Source: Pseudomonas marincola
GTDB lineage: Bacteria > Pseudomonadota > Gammaproteobacteria > Pseudomonadales > Pseudomonadaceae
Assembly: GCF_900116605.1 (NCBI RefSeq)
Contig: NZ_FPBC01000007.1
Span: 219,789-283,788 of the forward strand
Direction: 5' to 3'
DNA length: 64,000 nucleotides
Shown here piece by piece: positions 34,692-42,217 of this stretch. The first letter of the stretch is position 1. The number at the start of each line of letters is the position of its first letter. The notes under the pieces were generated by a model. It searched no databases and had not been told where the DNA came from. It worked only from the letters and a program-made list of their open reading frames with translations. Both the position numbers and the translations under genes were made by a program.

Positions 34692-35585
34692 GGTTAGAAT
34701 AATCGGCAGGCTGGCCGCTGCCAGCAGCGTTTGCAGGGTAATTACGCCGGCCATCAACTGGCTGTCACCACCGAGGTGCCGCGTCAGCACATACGCGGTT
34801 GGTGCAGTCGGCAAGGCGAAGAACAACACCAGCACGGTGCTTTCCATTGCAGGCAAGTGCAGCGCATAAGCCACCAGCCAGGCCATCAGGGGCATCGCCA
34901 ACAAGCGAGCGAGGCTGTTCCAGCCCAGGGCCGGAATTTCGCCGCCCAACTGCTCGGGCCGCAGTGCCGCGCCCACACAAAGCAGACCCAGCGGCAAGCT
35001 GGCAGCGGCAAGCAGGCTGAGCAGGCGATCGCTGCCAAACGGCAGGCCAATCCCGCTAAAATTGATCAAAGCCCCGGCAAGACAGGCCAGAATCAGCGGG
35101 TTTTTGGCAATCGGTAGCAGCAGGCTCCGCGCACTGACGCCACGCTCGGCGGTTAGCGACCAAACTGACAAGACGTTGACCGTCGGCACCATCAAGGCCA
35201 GCATTATTGCGGCAAGGGTCAAACCCTGCGGGCCGAACAGGCTGCCAACGGCGGCAAGCCCCAAGTAGGTGTTGAAACGCAAAACGCCTTGGGTAAATAC
35301 GCCGAAACGTGCCGCTGGCCAACCGCGTATACGACGAATGACAAGCAATGCGACCCAGCCGATAGCGAGGGCGAGCATGACCGCAAGACCCAGACGTGGC
35401 AGCGCCGGATTATTCAGCGGTGCACGCGCTAAACTGCTGAACAGCAGTGCCGGGAAGAGTATGAAATAGTTGAGGCGTTCAGCGCCTGGCCAGAATTCTT
35501 CATTGGGGAAGTTCCAGCGGCGCAGATAGAAACCCGCGATGATCAGGGCAAAAAGTGGCCACAGCGCCAACAGCAGATCAAGCAC
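34680..35585 (-). CDS. AEC-family transporter (auxin efflux carrier type)
   Basis: A 301-residue membrane protein with ten predicted helices in two five-helix halves. Family features are the N-terminal ALWPLFALIIAGFYLRR, the central FNTYLGLAAVGSLFGPQG and the C-terminal LFFALPTAPTAYVLTRHLGGD. AEC proteins export or import small organic acids such as malate; the substrate here is not readable. GTG 35585 has GGGAGG five bases upstream and fits the usual start; an in-frame ATG at 35636 would add 17 polar residues. It converges on recD. Confidence 0.85.
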   Translation of the reverse strand: MLDLLLALWPLFALIIAGFYLRRWNFPNEEFWPGAERLNYFILFPALLFSSLARAPLNNPALPRLGLAVMLALAIGWVALLVIRRIRGWPAARFGVFTQGVLRFNTYLGLAAVGSLFGPQGLTLAAIMLALMVPTVNVLSVWSLTAERGVSARSLLLPIAKNPLILACLAGALINFSGIGLPFGSDRLLSLLAAASLPLGLLCVGAALRPEQLGGEIPALGWNSLARLLAMPLMAWLVAYALHLPAMESTVLVLFFALPTAPTAYVLTRHLGGDSQLMAGVITLQTLLAAASLPIILTLLS

Positions 35586-35680
35586 GATCACCTCCCAAGT
35601 AGTTAGGGAGCTATCTTGATCAGCGCCAGCGTGCAAAGCAAGTAAAGAGGCTTGATCAGAGCGTTTATAGAGGAGAATTT

Positions 35681-36094
35681 ATGAGCGATTTACACACCGG
35701 TGGTTGTCAGTGCGGCGCGTTGCGTTATCAATTCGACGCGCCGTTGCACGATATCGCACATTGTCATTGCGCCACTTGCCGGCGCAGCAGTGGCGGTATT
35801 GTCACGACCTGGATCACGGTGCCGCTGGAGCGTTTTCAGTGGTTGCAGGGCACGCCAAGAACCTTTGCTTCATCGTCCAGTTGCGTGCGCAGTTTCTGCG
35901 CGGATTGCGGCGCCCAGTTGGCGTTGTTCACCACGCTTAGCCCGAGCACGCTGGATGTAACGGTGGCGACGCTGGATACGCCTGAACTGGCCCCGGCAGA
36001 CCGGCATATCTGGGTGCAGAACCGGTTGCCGTGGTTGCAGCTCGATACGCATCTGCCCGAAGAGCATGAAGAAGACATTGATCCACTGATCTAG
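35681..36094 (+). CDS. GFA-family zinc-binding protein
   Basis: A 137-residue protein with the GFA (glutathione-dependent formaldehyde-activating-like) fold. It shows the typical cysteine pattern: GGCQCGALRY, CHCATCRRSSGG and SFCADCGAQL. These Cys residues bind structural and catalytic zinc in family members. Most GFA paralogues do not act on formaldehyde and the true substrate is unknown. AGAGGAG precedes ATG 35681. It is divergent from the AEC gene and convergent with the DUF4105 gene. Confidence 0.88.
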   Translation: MSDLHTGGCQCGALRYQFDAPLHDIAHCHCATCRRSSGGIVTTWITVPLERFQWLQGTPRTFASSSSCVRSFCADCGAQLALFTTLSPSTLDVTVATLDTPELAPADRHIWVQNRLPWLQLDTHLPEEHEEDIDPLI

Positions 36095-36099
36095 AACGC

Positions 36100-38052
36100 T
36101 CAGGGCAACATCAGCCCGCCATTGGCTTTATGCACCTCGTGCAGGTGATTGGCGAGTTGCTTGAGGTTAACCCCGATGGCCTCCATTTCAGCCAAACGCT
36201 CGGGGTCGAGCAAGTTGCGAACCTCCTGATTGAGCTCTTCGCTAAAGCGCAACATCAGCTGTTGGCGGCTGCTGCTGGAGTCGCGCAGGTCATCCAGTTC
36301 GCTCGGCTGCGGCAGGCCGTAGCCGCTGCTGAGCAGCTCTGCCGGACGGCTGAGAAAACCTGAGTTGGCCAAGAGCTGTTCCAGCGCATTGCCCGCCTTC
36401 TCAAGGCTTGGGTCGTTGCTGTCGTTACCGCTCAGATAGCGTTGTTTGAGTTCGTCCTGAGCCAGCAGCAGTTGTTTGCGCTGCGCCGCTTTCTCCAGCA
36501 ATAACATGGCCGCGCTGGCGCGCATGTCGGCTTTTTCGAACCAGGCCCGGCGCTCGGTTGCCGGCAGTGTCAGCCAGTCTTCAACGGCTTTTTGCGGGAT
36601 GTTCAGGCGCTCGTGAAGCACCTCGAACATTTTCTGGTAACGGTCGCGGTAAGAGTCAAACCAGTAACCGAGGCGCATGGCTTCACGGCGGTCATCGAGC
36701 ACTGTGTTGTCGGCCAGATTGTGTGCATCGAGTACTTCCAGCAAGCCGTTGGGCATGATGCTGTCCAGCGATTGCATTGGTGCCTGATTGCCGCCGGTAC
36801 GGATCAGTTTGAGCGTTTCGACCGCACAGTTATTCGACAGGAAGAAGTAGTCGCCGTCATAACTCCAGTGCAGTTCGAGCGAACGGGTTACCAGATCGTT
36901 GATCTGCTGGCGATCGAGTTTCAGCGGCACCGAGGCCAGGCTGCGTAATTCGGTTTTGGTGTATTCATCGATTACCTGCGCCAACGGCAAGACAAACAAC
37001 CGCGACGGGTACTGGCCAACCAGTGCGCCCCAACTGGAGAGCTGAACATCACCGAGAAAGGCGCGATACGACAGCACCAGATGCTGGTCCAGGTCAAGCC
37101 GGCAGGCAGGCCCGCGTGGGCGGCCCGGCGCACAGATAACCAGGCGCAGCATGCTGTGGCCCCAACGGCTGGCGAGTGCGTCGTTGGCTTCGGCAAGCAG
37201 GTAATCGACTTCGTAGACTCGCTCCGGATCGAGCATGCCGAGCGGTTCGCGGGCAAAGTCACTGCCGGCATTCAAATAAGCCAGTTCGTTACCGCAAGCA
37301 GTCTGCGTGCTGGGTGACCAGTTGAAATGTTGGTTGAAGTACGCCGCGAGTGAAGGTCGGCGGCAGGCATAAGACGGATCGAGAAGGTAGTACTCCATGT
37401 TCACGGCCACAAACTCGAGCGGATTGGTCAGCTCGTATTCATCAGGGCTGCGGACATTCTGATGGTTTTCATCTTCACGCTCACCGCGGCGCCCGACATA
37501 TTGCTGCCAGCCGGCCAAATCCAGCAGGCGTGGGTCGTCACTGAGGGTGAAGCGGCGTTCGGTCTGGCCGCGGCAGCCATCTGGCAAACCGACCAGGCCG
37601 CTGCTGTGTGCGCGTTGCTGGCAGTGGCGGAACTGCTGGCGCTCCGTGGCAGACCACAAGCGTTCGCGGTCGTAAAGATGCGTGAGTTCGTGAATCAGGG
37701 TTGCCAGCAGCTCTTTGCGCACGGTGCCGTGCGGGCGCTGGGTGGTTTGCGTCGCTGCGCTGCCATCGACCAGTGCAGGCAGTAACCGCTGATTAAGGGT
37801 GATCCCCGAGAAGCGTCCGGCCTGACCATAGATTTCGCTCGGCAGCGGCTGCCATTCAATAGCAACGCTGCGATCGAGTTGTTGGATAAATTTCGGAGGG
37901 AGTGCGGCAAAGGCCTGCTTGATCAGTTGCTGGCTGGCTTGTTTTTGCGCGTCATTGAGCGCGCTGTCTGCCAGTTCCAGTTTGAGTGCTGCATAGCTGC
38001 CGGAGCTGGCCAGCAGCATGATCAGCAGCAGGCTTTTGCACAGCCAGCTCAC
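36100..38052 (-). CDS. Exported DUF4105 protein with HExxH motif
   Basis: A 650-residue protein with a signal peptide (GTG start, ...CKSLLLIMLLASSGSYAALK). Near residue 115 it has LIHELTHLYDR, an HExxH motif as in zinc metallopeptidases. The middle carries the DUF4105 domain (WGHSMLRLVICAPGRP ... HLVLSYRAFLGDVQLSSWG, and YFLSNNCAVETLKLI with a papain-like NxC segment). DUF4105 is thought to be a periplasmic or membrane-associated hydrolase-like domain; the function is unproven. Its GTG start overlaps the stop of the DUF2388 gene (GTGA), so the two are translationally coupled. Confidence 0.82.
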   Translation of the reverse strand: MSWLCKSLLLIMLLASSGSYAALKLELADSALNDAQKQASQQLIKQAFAALPPKFIQQLDRSVAIEWQPLPSEIYGQAGRFSGITLNQRLLPALVDGSAATQTTQRPHGTVRKELLATLIHELTHLYDRERLWSATERQQFRHCQQRAHSSGLVGLPDGCRGQTERRFTLSDDPRLLDLAGWQQYVGRRGEREDENHQNVRSPDEYELTNPLEFVAVNMEYYLLDPSYACRRPSLAAYFNQHFNWSPSTQTACGNELAYLNAGSDFAREPLGMLDPERVYEVDYLLAEANDALASRWGHSMLRLVICAPGRPRGPACRLDLDQHLVLSYRAFLGDVQLSSWGALVGQYPSRLFVLPLAQVIDEYTKTELRSLASVPLKLDRQQINDLVTRSLELHWSYDGDYFFLSNNCAVETLKLIRTGGNQAPMQSLDSIMPNGLLEVLDAHNLADNTVLDDRREAMRLGYWFDSYRDRYQKMFEVLHERLNIPQKAVEDWLTLPATERRAWFEKADMRASAAMLLLEKAAQRKQLLLAQDELKQRYLSGNDSNDPSLEKAGNALEQLLANSGFLSRPAELLSSGYGLPQPSELDDLRDSSSSRQQLMLRFSEELNQEVRNLLDPERLAEMEAIGVNLKQLANHLHEVHKANGGLMLP

Positions 38053-38369
38053 AGAGAAAGAATGGCTTCTGCGAGTTCCTGGTCTGAAGCATTTTGCGCT
38101 TCAGGCACCTGAGCGCGAATGGTCGTGAGCGCGGCTTCGAGGTTGGCGCCGCGAATTTCGCCTTGGCTGGCGACAAAGCTGGCGGCGTCTTCATGCGCCA
38201 GCTGAACAATTTTCGAGTCGCGGATCGACGTGGTCGTGTCCGAGGTAAAGTCCAACGAGCGATCAAGTGCCCGAATCAGCACATTGCTGGTGGCAATGAT
38301 GGTTTGAGCCTGGGCAGTGCCGGTAATCAATGCGGTGGCGGCAACAACAGCGAGGAGCGGACGATACAT
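38049..38369 (-). CDS. DUF2388 small exported protein
   Basis: A 106-residue protein with a signal peptide (cleavage near TAQAQT). The mature part shows the DUF2388 pattern: ATSNVLIRALDRSLDFTSDTTTSIRDSKIV, then HEDAASFVASQGEIRGANLEAAL and a C-terminal AEAILSL. The function is unknown. It is followed by the DUF4105 gene with an overlapping stop/start and preceded by a paralogous DUF2388 gene 167 bases upstream on the same strand. Confidence 0.85.
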   Translation of the reverse strand: MYRPLLAVVAATALITGTAQAQTIIATSNVLIRALDRSLDFTSDTTTSIRDSKIVQLAHEDAASFVASQGEIRGANLEAALTTIRAQVPEAQNASDQELAEAILSL

Positions 38370-38493
38370 GGACGATATCCGATAAGCAGAAATTGGTTTG
38401 GGTACAGCGTGCGCATTACAGCGGGGAGCTGCTTGGGGCGCAATAGCCTTGACGCGATTGGCTGCATTAAAGCCCGCGTTGCTATCAAATAAT

Positions 38494-38530
38494 CAGCCAG
38501 CCCCATGGCGTGATGCGTTGGGGCTGGCTG
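38494..38530 (-). terminator. Hairpin terminator after the upstream DUF2388 gene
   Basis: A perfect 11-bp stem CAGCCAGCCCC / GGGGCTGGCTG with a 15-base loop. On the minus strand it is followed by ATTATTTGAT, a weak T-rich tail. It separates the two DUF2388 genes. Confidence 0.7.
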
Positions 38531-38536
38531 TCTCTG

Positions 38537-38854
38537 TTACAGGCTGAGGATAGCCTGAGCCAGTTGCATGTCATTGGCTTGCAGGCTTGGTGCGACCTGA
38601 CGCACGTGGACCAGAGCGGCTTCCAGATGGGCGCCACGGATGGAACCTTCGCTGGCAACGAAGCTGGCGGCGTCATCGCGGGCGGCGAGCACAACTTTGT
38701 CGTCTTTGAATGAGGAGCTGACATCTGATGTCGCATCGGTTGTGGCGCCAAGTGCGCCTACGGTTGCGTCGGTGGTTACCACAAAGCTGGTAGCCGAAGC
38801 GCTGGTTGCAAGTGCAAACAAGGCGAGAAAGCTAAGACTGCGGATAGGATTCAT
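38537..38854 (-). CDS. DUF2388 small exported protein (paralogue)
   Basis: A 105-residue protein starting MNPIRSLSFLALFALATSASATSF, a clear signal peptide. The mature part aligns by eye with the neighbouring DUF2388 protein: TSFVVTTDATVGALGATTDATSDVSSSFKDDKVV, AARDDAASFVASEGSIRGAHLEAAL and a matching C-terminus AQAILSL. The pair is evidently a tandem duplication. ATG 38854 is preferred to an in-frame start at 38890, which would place 12 extra residues before the signal peptide. The function is unknown. Confidence 0.83.
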   Translation of the reverse strand: MNPIRSLSFLALFALATSASATSFVVTTDATVGALGATTDATSDVSSSFKDDKVVLAARDDAASFVASEGSIRGAHLEAALVHVRQVAPSLQANDMQLAQAILSL

Positions 38855-39098
38855 CCTGAAAGCTCCAAAGGGTTTATAAAAGCACGCCATTTTGCATGCT
38901 TGTCGAATAATAGATTAGCTCAGCTGCGCCGAGACGCACGGCGATAACTCTACACATAAAATTTCAGCCGGCGACTGGGATTAGTCTGGAAAATGTGACA
39001 AAAGTTGCGCCGCGTCTTCATCATGCGGTTTGAGTGCTGGCCAAGACGAGCTGACTGTGCGTGTTGATTAACCAATACTGGCTGCGAGGAGAGTGTAG

Positions 39099-40535
39099 AT
39101 GTTGGTCCCTGTTGTGCTATCCGGTGGCGCTGGTACGCGGTTGTGGCCAGTGTCCAGAGCGGGCCAGCCCAAGCCGTTCATGACCTTGCCGGATGGCGAG
39201 TCGCTGTTGCAAAAGACTTACCGCCGCGCAGCTGGGCTGGCGGGCAGCGGCGAGATCGTGACGGTGACGCATCGCGATTATTACTTTCAGAGCCGCGACC
39301 ATTGGCACGCGGCCGTCGGCACCGGGCAACCGGCACATTTCATTCTGGAACCCTGTTCACGCAACACCGCCCCCGCGATTGCTGCGGCGGCGTTGGCCAT
39401 TGCTTCGCGCCACGGTGATCAGTCCATTGTTTTGATTATGCCCGCCGATCACCTGATCGCAGACACGGCGGCGTTTGAGCAGGCGGTAACGCAGGCCCGC
39501 AATCTGGCTGAGCAGGGGTATTTGGTGACCTTTGGCCTTGAACCGCAATCCGCCGAAACCGGCTTTGGCTACATTCAGGCCGCAGCCGGGTTGGTCGGGC
39601 AGGGATGGGCGATGGTTCATCGGTTTGTTGAAAAGCCCAACCGTGAAACCGCTCAGGCGTTTGTCAGCAGCGGGGAATACCTGTGGAACTGCGGTATTTT
39701 CTGCGCCACAGCCAGCACCCTGCTAAGCGAGCTGCACGTGCATGCGCCAGAACTGCTGGCTGAAGTTAAGCGCTGCGTAGACCTGAGCCCCGCATTGGCC
39801 GCGCCGGCGTTGGTGCAGCAAGAGCTGAACGGCGCGCACTTTGGCCAGTGTGCAGATATCTCGATTGATTACGCCTTGCTTGAACACAGCACAAAAGTCG
39901 CGGTAGTGCGTGCCAGTTTTGACTGGAGTGATATCGGCTCATGGCCGGCGGTGGCTGCACTGATGCCGCCCGATAGCGCCAACAATCGGGTGCTTGGCGA
40001 TGTGCTGCTGGTCGATAGCCAGCGCAATCTGGTGCATGGTGATTCGCGGTTGATCGCCACGCTGGGCGTTGAGGACCTGTTGATTGTCGACACCGCCGAT
40101 GCTGTGCTGGTCGCGCATGCAAACCGAGCACAGGATGTGCGGGTGTTGGTCGATCAGCTCAAGGCCACGGCGCATGAAGCGCACCTGATCCACCGCACGG
40201 TGCAGCGGCCGTGGGGTAATTACACGGTGCTTGAGCAGGGCCAGGGCTTCAAGATCAAGCGGGTGGTGGTGCGCCCTGGCGCGGCTCTTTCGTTGCAGTC
40301 GCACCGGTTACGCAGTGAGCATTGGGTTGTGGTGCAAGGGCAGGCGCGGGTAATCAGCGGGGATACCGAATGCGTGCTGGAGCGGAATCAGTCGACCTAT
40401 ATTGCCGCCGGCCAGCGCCATCGTCTGGCTAATCCGGGGGAGTCGGATCTGGTGCTGATCGAGGTGCAGAGCGGTGATTATCTGGAAGAGGACGACATTG
40501 TTCGCTACGACGACGATTACGGTCGCGAGGCTTGA
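39099..40535 (+). CDS. Mannose-1-phosphate guanylyltransferase / mannose-6-phosphate isomerase (AlgA/PslB type)
   Basis: A 478-residue bifunctional enzyme of GDP-mannose synthesis. The N-terminal nucleotidyltransferase has VVLSGGAGTRLWPVSR (signature loop) and FVEKPN, with FILEPCSRNTAPAIA typical of GDP-mannose pyrophosphorylases. The opening resembles PslB. The C-terminal cupin (RPWGNYTVLEQGQGFKIKRV) should carry the isomerase, but the usual HxH metal motif (as in QMHHHRAEHW) reads QSHRLRSEHW, so one expected His ligand is replaced by Leu. Pyrophosphorylase activity is likely; isomerase activity is doubtful. No psl or alginate genes are adjacent. Confidence 0.88.
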   Translation: MLVPVVLSGGAGTRLWPVSRAGQPKPFMTLPDGESLLQKTYRRAAGLAGSGEIVTVTHRDYYFQSRDHWHAAVGTGQPAHFILEPCSRNTAPAIAAAALAIASRHGDQSIVLIMPADHLIADTAAFEQAVTQARNLAEQGYLVTFGLEPQSAETGFGYIQAAAGLVGQGWAMVHRFVEKPNRETAQAFVSSGEYLWNCGIFCATASTLLSELHVHAPELLAEVKRCVDLSPALAAPALVQQELNGAHFGQCADISIDYALLEHSTKVAVVRASFDWSDIGSWPAVAALMPPDSANNRVLGDVLLVDSQRNLVHGDSRLIATLGVEDLLIVDTADAVLVAHANRAQDVRVLVDQLKATAHEAHLIHRTVQRPWGNYTVLEQGQGFKIKRVVVRPGAALSLQSHRLRSEHWVVVQGQARVISGDTECVLERNQSTYIAAGQRHRLANPGESDLVLIEVQSGDYLEEDDIVRYDDDYGREA

Positions 40536-40670
40536 GCGGCTAGCTGGATGACTGGTTTAAGCGTCGCCACTGAGCGTGCTGCATAGGCGCTAGCCCGCGT
40601 TGGGCGTGTCTGTTCAGGTGGGATTGGATGATGCGGCGAAACTGTACGGGTTCGCCGGCCCTGAAATGCA

Positions 40671-40708
40671 AAAAGCCCCGTTGTGCTTGGCACTGGCGGG
40701 GCTTTTTT
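40671..40708. terminator. Bidirectional rho-independent terminator
   Basis: A perfect 10-bp stem AAAAGCCCCG / CGGGGCTTTT with T-runs on both strands. It lies between the convergent mannose-enzyme gene and the DUF1127 gene. Confidence 0.9.
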
Positions 40709-40755
40709 GTCATGCGAATCTAGCGGCTATTGGGCCAGTCGATTCGGCGTTCGGC

Positions 40756-40971
40756 TTAACGCCAGAACGGCTTGCTCAGCTCGCTCATGCGCTGCGCTTC
40801 GCTGATACCAGCGTCTGCCAGCAGGCGGGAGTCAAGGTGAGCCAGTTGACGGCGGCTGGCCAAACGGCGCTGCCAGAGAACCAGAGTCGATGCCAGGCGT
40901 AGCGGCAGCGATGCAGTAGCTTTAGATGAAGACTCAGCAAAAACCAGATCGGAACTAAGGGTACGTTCCAT
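40756..40971 (-). CDS. DUF1127 small protein
   Basis: A 71-residue basic protein. The C-terminal half LWQRRLASRRQLAHLDSRLLADAGISEAQRMSE is the DUF1127 motif (LxxLDdrlLaDiGls). Related small Arg-rich proteins influence phosphate, motility or RNA-linked regulation in other bacteria; no function is shown here. AAGGA precedes ATG 40971. It is followed downstream by the terminator at 40671 and preceded by a 612-base intergenic region. Confidence 0.88.
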   Translation of the reverse strand: MERTLSSDLVFAESSSKATASLPLRLASTLVLWQRRLASRRQLAHLDSRLLADAGISEAQRMSELSKPFWR

Positions 40972-41099
40972 GTTGATATCCTTCCGCTTGTGGCGGCGTT
41001 GGAGTGACTAATTAGGGTGAATTAATTATCGCCAAATACAGTGATACGCAGTAGTCACAGCTGCGCTCAATTACTATTTAGATAGCTAGCTTGCTTTGT

Positions 41100-41223
41100 A
41101 ACTGTATCTGCCATTTTTGACTCAACTGTACTGCCTGTAAGTTAAAGGTCTGTTTATTTCTAAATTAGCGAGATTTATCACTACTGCCGAGCAAGGTGGT
41201 AGTGACTTGCTATAGGTACAGTT
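41100..41223 (+). promoter_or_regulatory. Repeated AACTGTAY elements
   Basis: AACTGTAT (41100-41107), AACTGTAC (41124-41131) and the inverted copy GTACAGTT (41216-41223) lie in AT-rich DNA with no gene downstream on the plus strand. The 24-bp step between the first two resembles operator spacing of MocR/PdxR-type regulators. The assignment is tentative. Confidence 0.3.
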
Positions 41224-41384
41224 GCAAATTGATCGAGATTGTAACTTGACCGCTAATTCAATTTTTTGCCTTCGATTTCCCACTTCTCCACGCCCAGTTT
41301 GGCAGCAGAATTTTGTGCCAAGCGAAAGGTTGGTCTTGCTGTAATGAATTGCCATGGACGGGCTCTATAGCCACTCTGAGTCAG

Positions 41385-41570
41385 TAATTCCTATAGGCTG
41401 CGGGAGCCCGAAAGCCTCGTACGGCGGGATGGGTAACGCTGTATTTGGCCGCGCCAGATGCTCGGGTCCGCCAGGCGGATTGTTCACTGCGTTGCGGTTG
41501 GTATCAGGGAGCTAGGCCACGTGCCATGGCGTGTTGCGGGGGCAATCCCAGCAGGACGCGTCATTTATTA
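41385..41570 (+). other. GC-rich unassigned segment upstream of cytochrome P460
   Basis: The composition changes abruptly from AT-rich to GC-rich DNA near 41385. The segment holds short inverted repeats (GGCT-GCGGG-AGCC near 41396) and no convincing reading frame. It could be a structured leader or a remnant; I do not recognise it. Confidence 0.25.
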
Positions 41571-41583
41571 AGGAGTGATAACC

Positions 41584-42138
41584 GTGAAAATTACAAATAC
41601 GCTGACAAGTGCTTTGATCATCGCCTCATGTGCAGCTTTGCCTCTGGCGGCCCAAGCTGAAACGGGCTTCTCAAATAGCGTCGACGCCAAGGGCAACATC
41701 AGTTTGCCGGCTGATTTCCGCGCAACCATGGTCCATCTCGGCTCTTGGTATGTGCCGGAAGGCGGCGCCAGTGGCTTCCATGATGTTTATCTGGAACCGG
41801 ATGCCGTGGGTGCTTTCCGCAAGACCGGCAAGTTCCCGGATGGCGCGGTCATGATCAAAGAGTTGCGCCACGGCAAAGAGGGCGACTACACCACCGGTAA
41901 GGGTGTTAAGTACGCAGGTGACGTCAAGCAGACGTTTGTGATGGTCAAGGACAGCACCAATCGCTTTGCTGAGAAGAACCCGATGTGGGGCGAAGGTTGG
42001 GGTTGGGCTTTGTTCAAAGGCGATAATGCCAAGAACGTTGCAACCGACTACAAGAAGGATTGCCTTGGCTGCCACGTGCCCGCCAAGAAGAATGACTGGG
42101 TCTACACAGAAGCGTATCCAACGCTGACCGCCAAGTAG
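41584..42138 (+). CDS. Cytochrome P460-family c-type haem protein
   Basis: A 184-residue periplasmic protein. The signal peptide ends AAQAET (about residue 26). The P460 domain follows (LPADFRATMVHLGSWYVPEG, HDVYLEP, GKFPDGAVMIKELR) and the haem-binding CxxCH is near the C-terminus as CLGCHVPAKKNDWVYTEAYP. Cytochromes P460 and c'-beta bind NO or oxidise hydroxylamine; which applies here depends on a Lys crosslink that cannot be decided from sequence. GTG 41584 follows AGGAG at ideal spacing; GTG 41575 overlaps that site. No electron-transfer partner gene is adjacent. Confidence 0.88.
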   Translation: MKITNTLTSALIIASCAALPLAAQAETGFSNSVDAKGNISLPADFRATMVHLGSWYVPEGGASGFHDVYLEPDAVGAFRKTGKFPDGAVMIKELRHGKEGDYTTGKGVKYAGDVKQTFVMVKDSTNRFAEKNPMWGEGWGWALFKGDNAKNVATDYKKDCLGCHVPAKKNDWVYTEAYPTLTAK

Positions 42139-42160
42139 TCAATCGCGCCACGCACGCGAT

Positions 42161-42200
42161 AAAAAAATGCCCAGCCCGATCACTCGGGCTGGGCATTTTT
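42161..42200. terminator. Bidirectional rho-independent terminator
   Basis: A perfect 12-bp stem ATGCCCAGCCCG / CGGGCTGGGCAT with loop ATCACT, flanked by A7 on the left and T5 on the right. It serves both the cytochrome P460 gene and convergent pntB. Confidence 0.93.
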
Positions 42201-42217
42201 ATTTGGCCTGGCTGCGA

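Noticed and set aside
38370..38536. The two DUF2388 genes as a repeat or mobile element
   Set aside because: Similarity is at protein level only, with no direct repeats or terminal inverted repeats, so ordinary gene duplication explains it.
41122..41355. A 77-residue open frame in the intergenic region before cytochrome P460
   Set aside because: No ribosome-binding site and no protein-like pattern; it overlaps the operator-like repeats.
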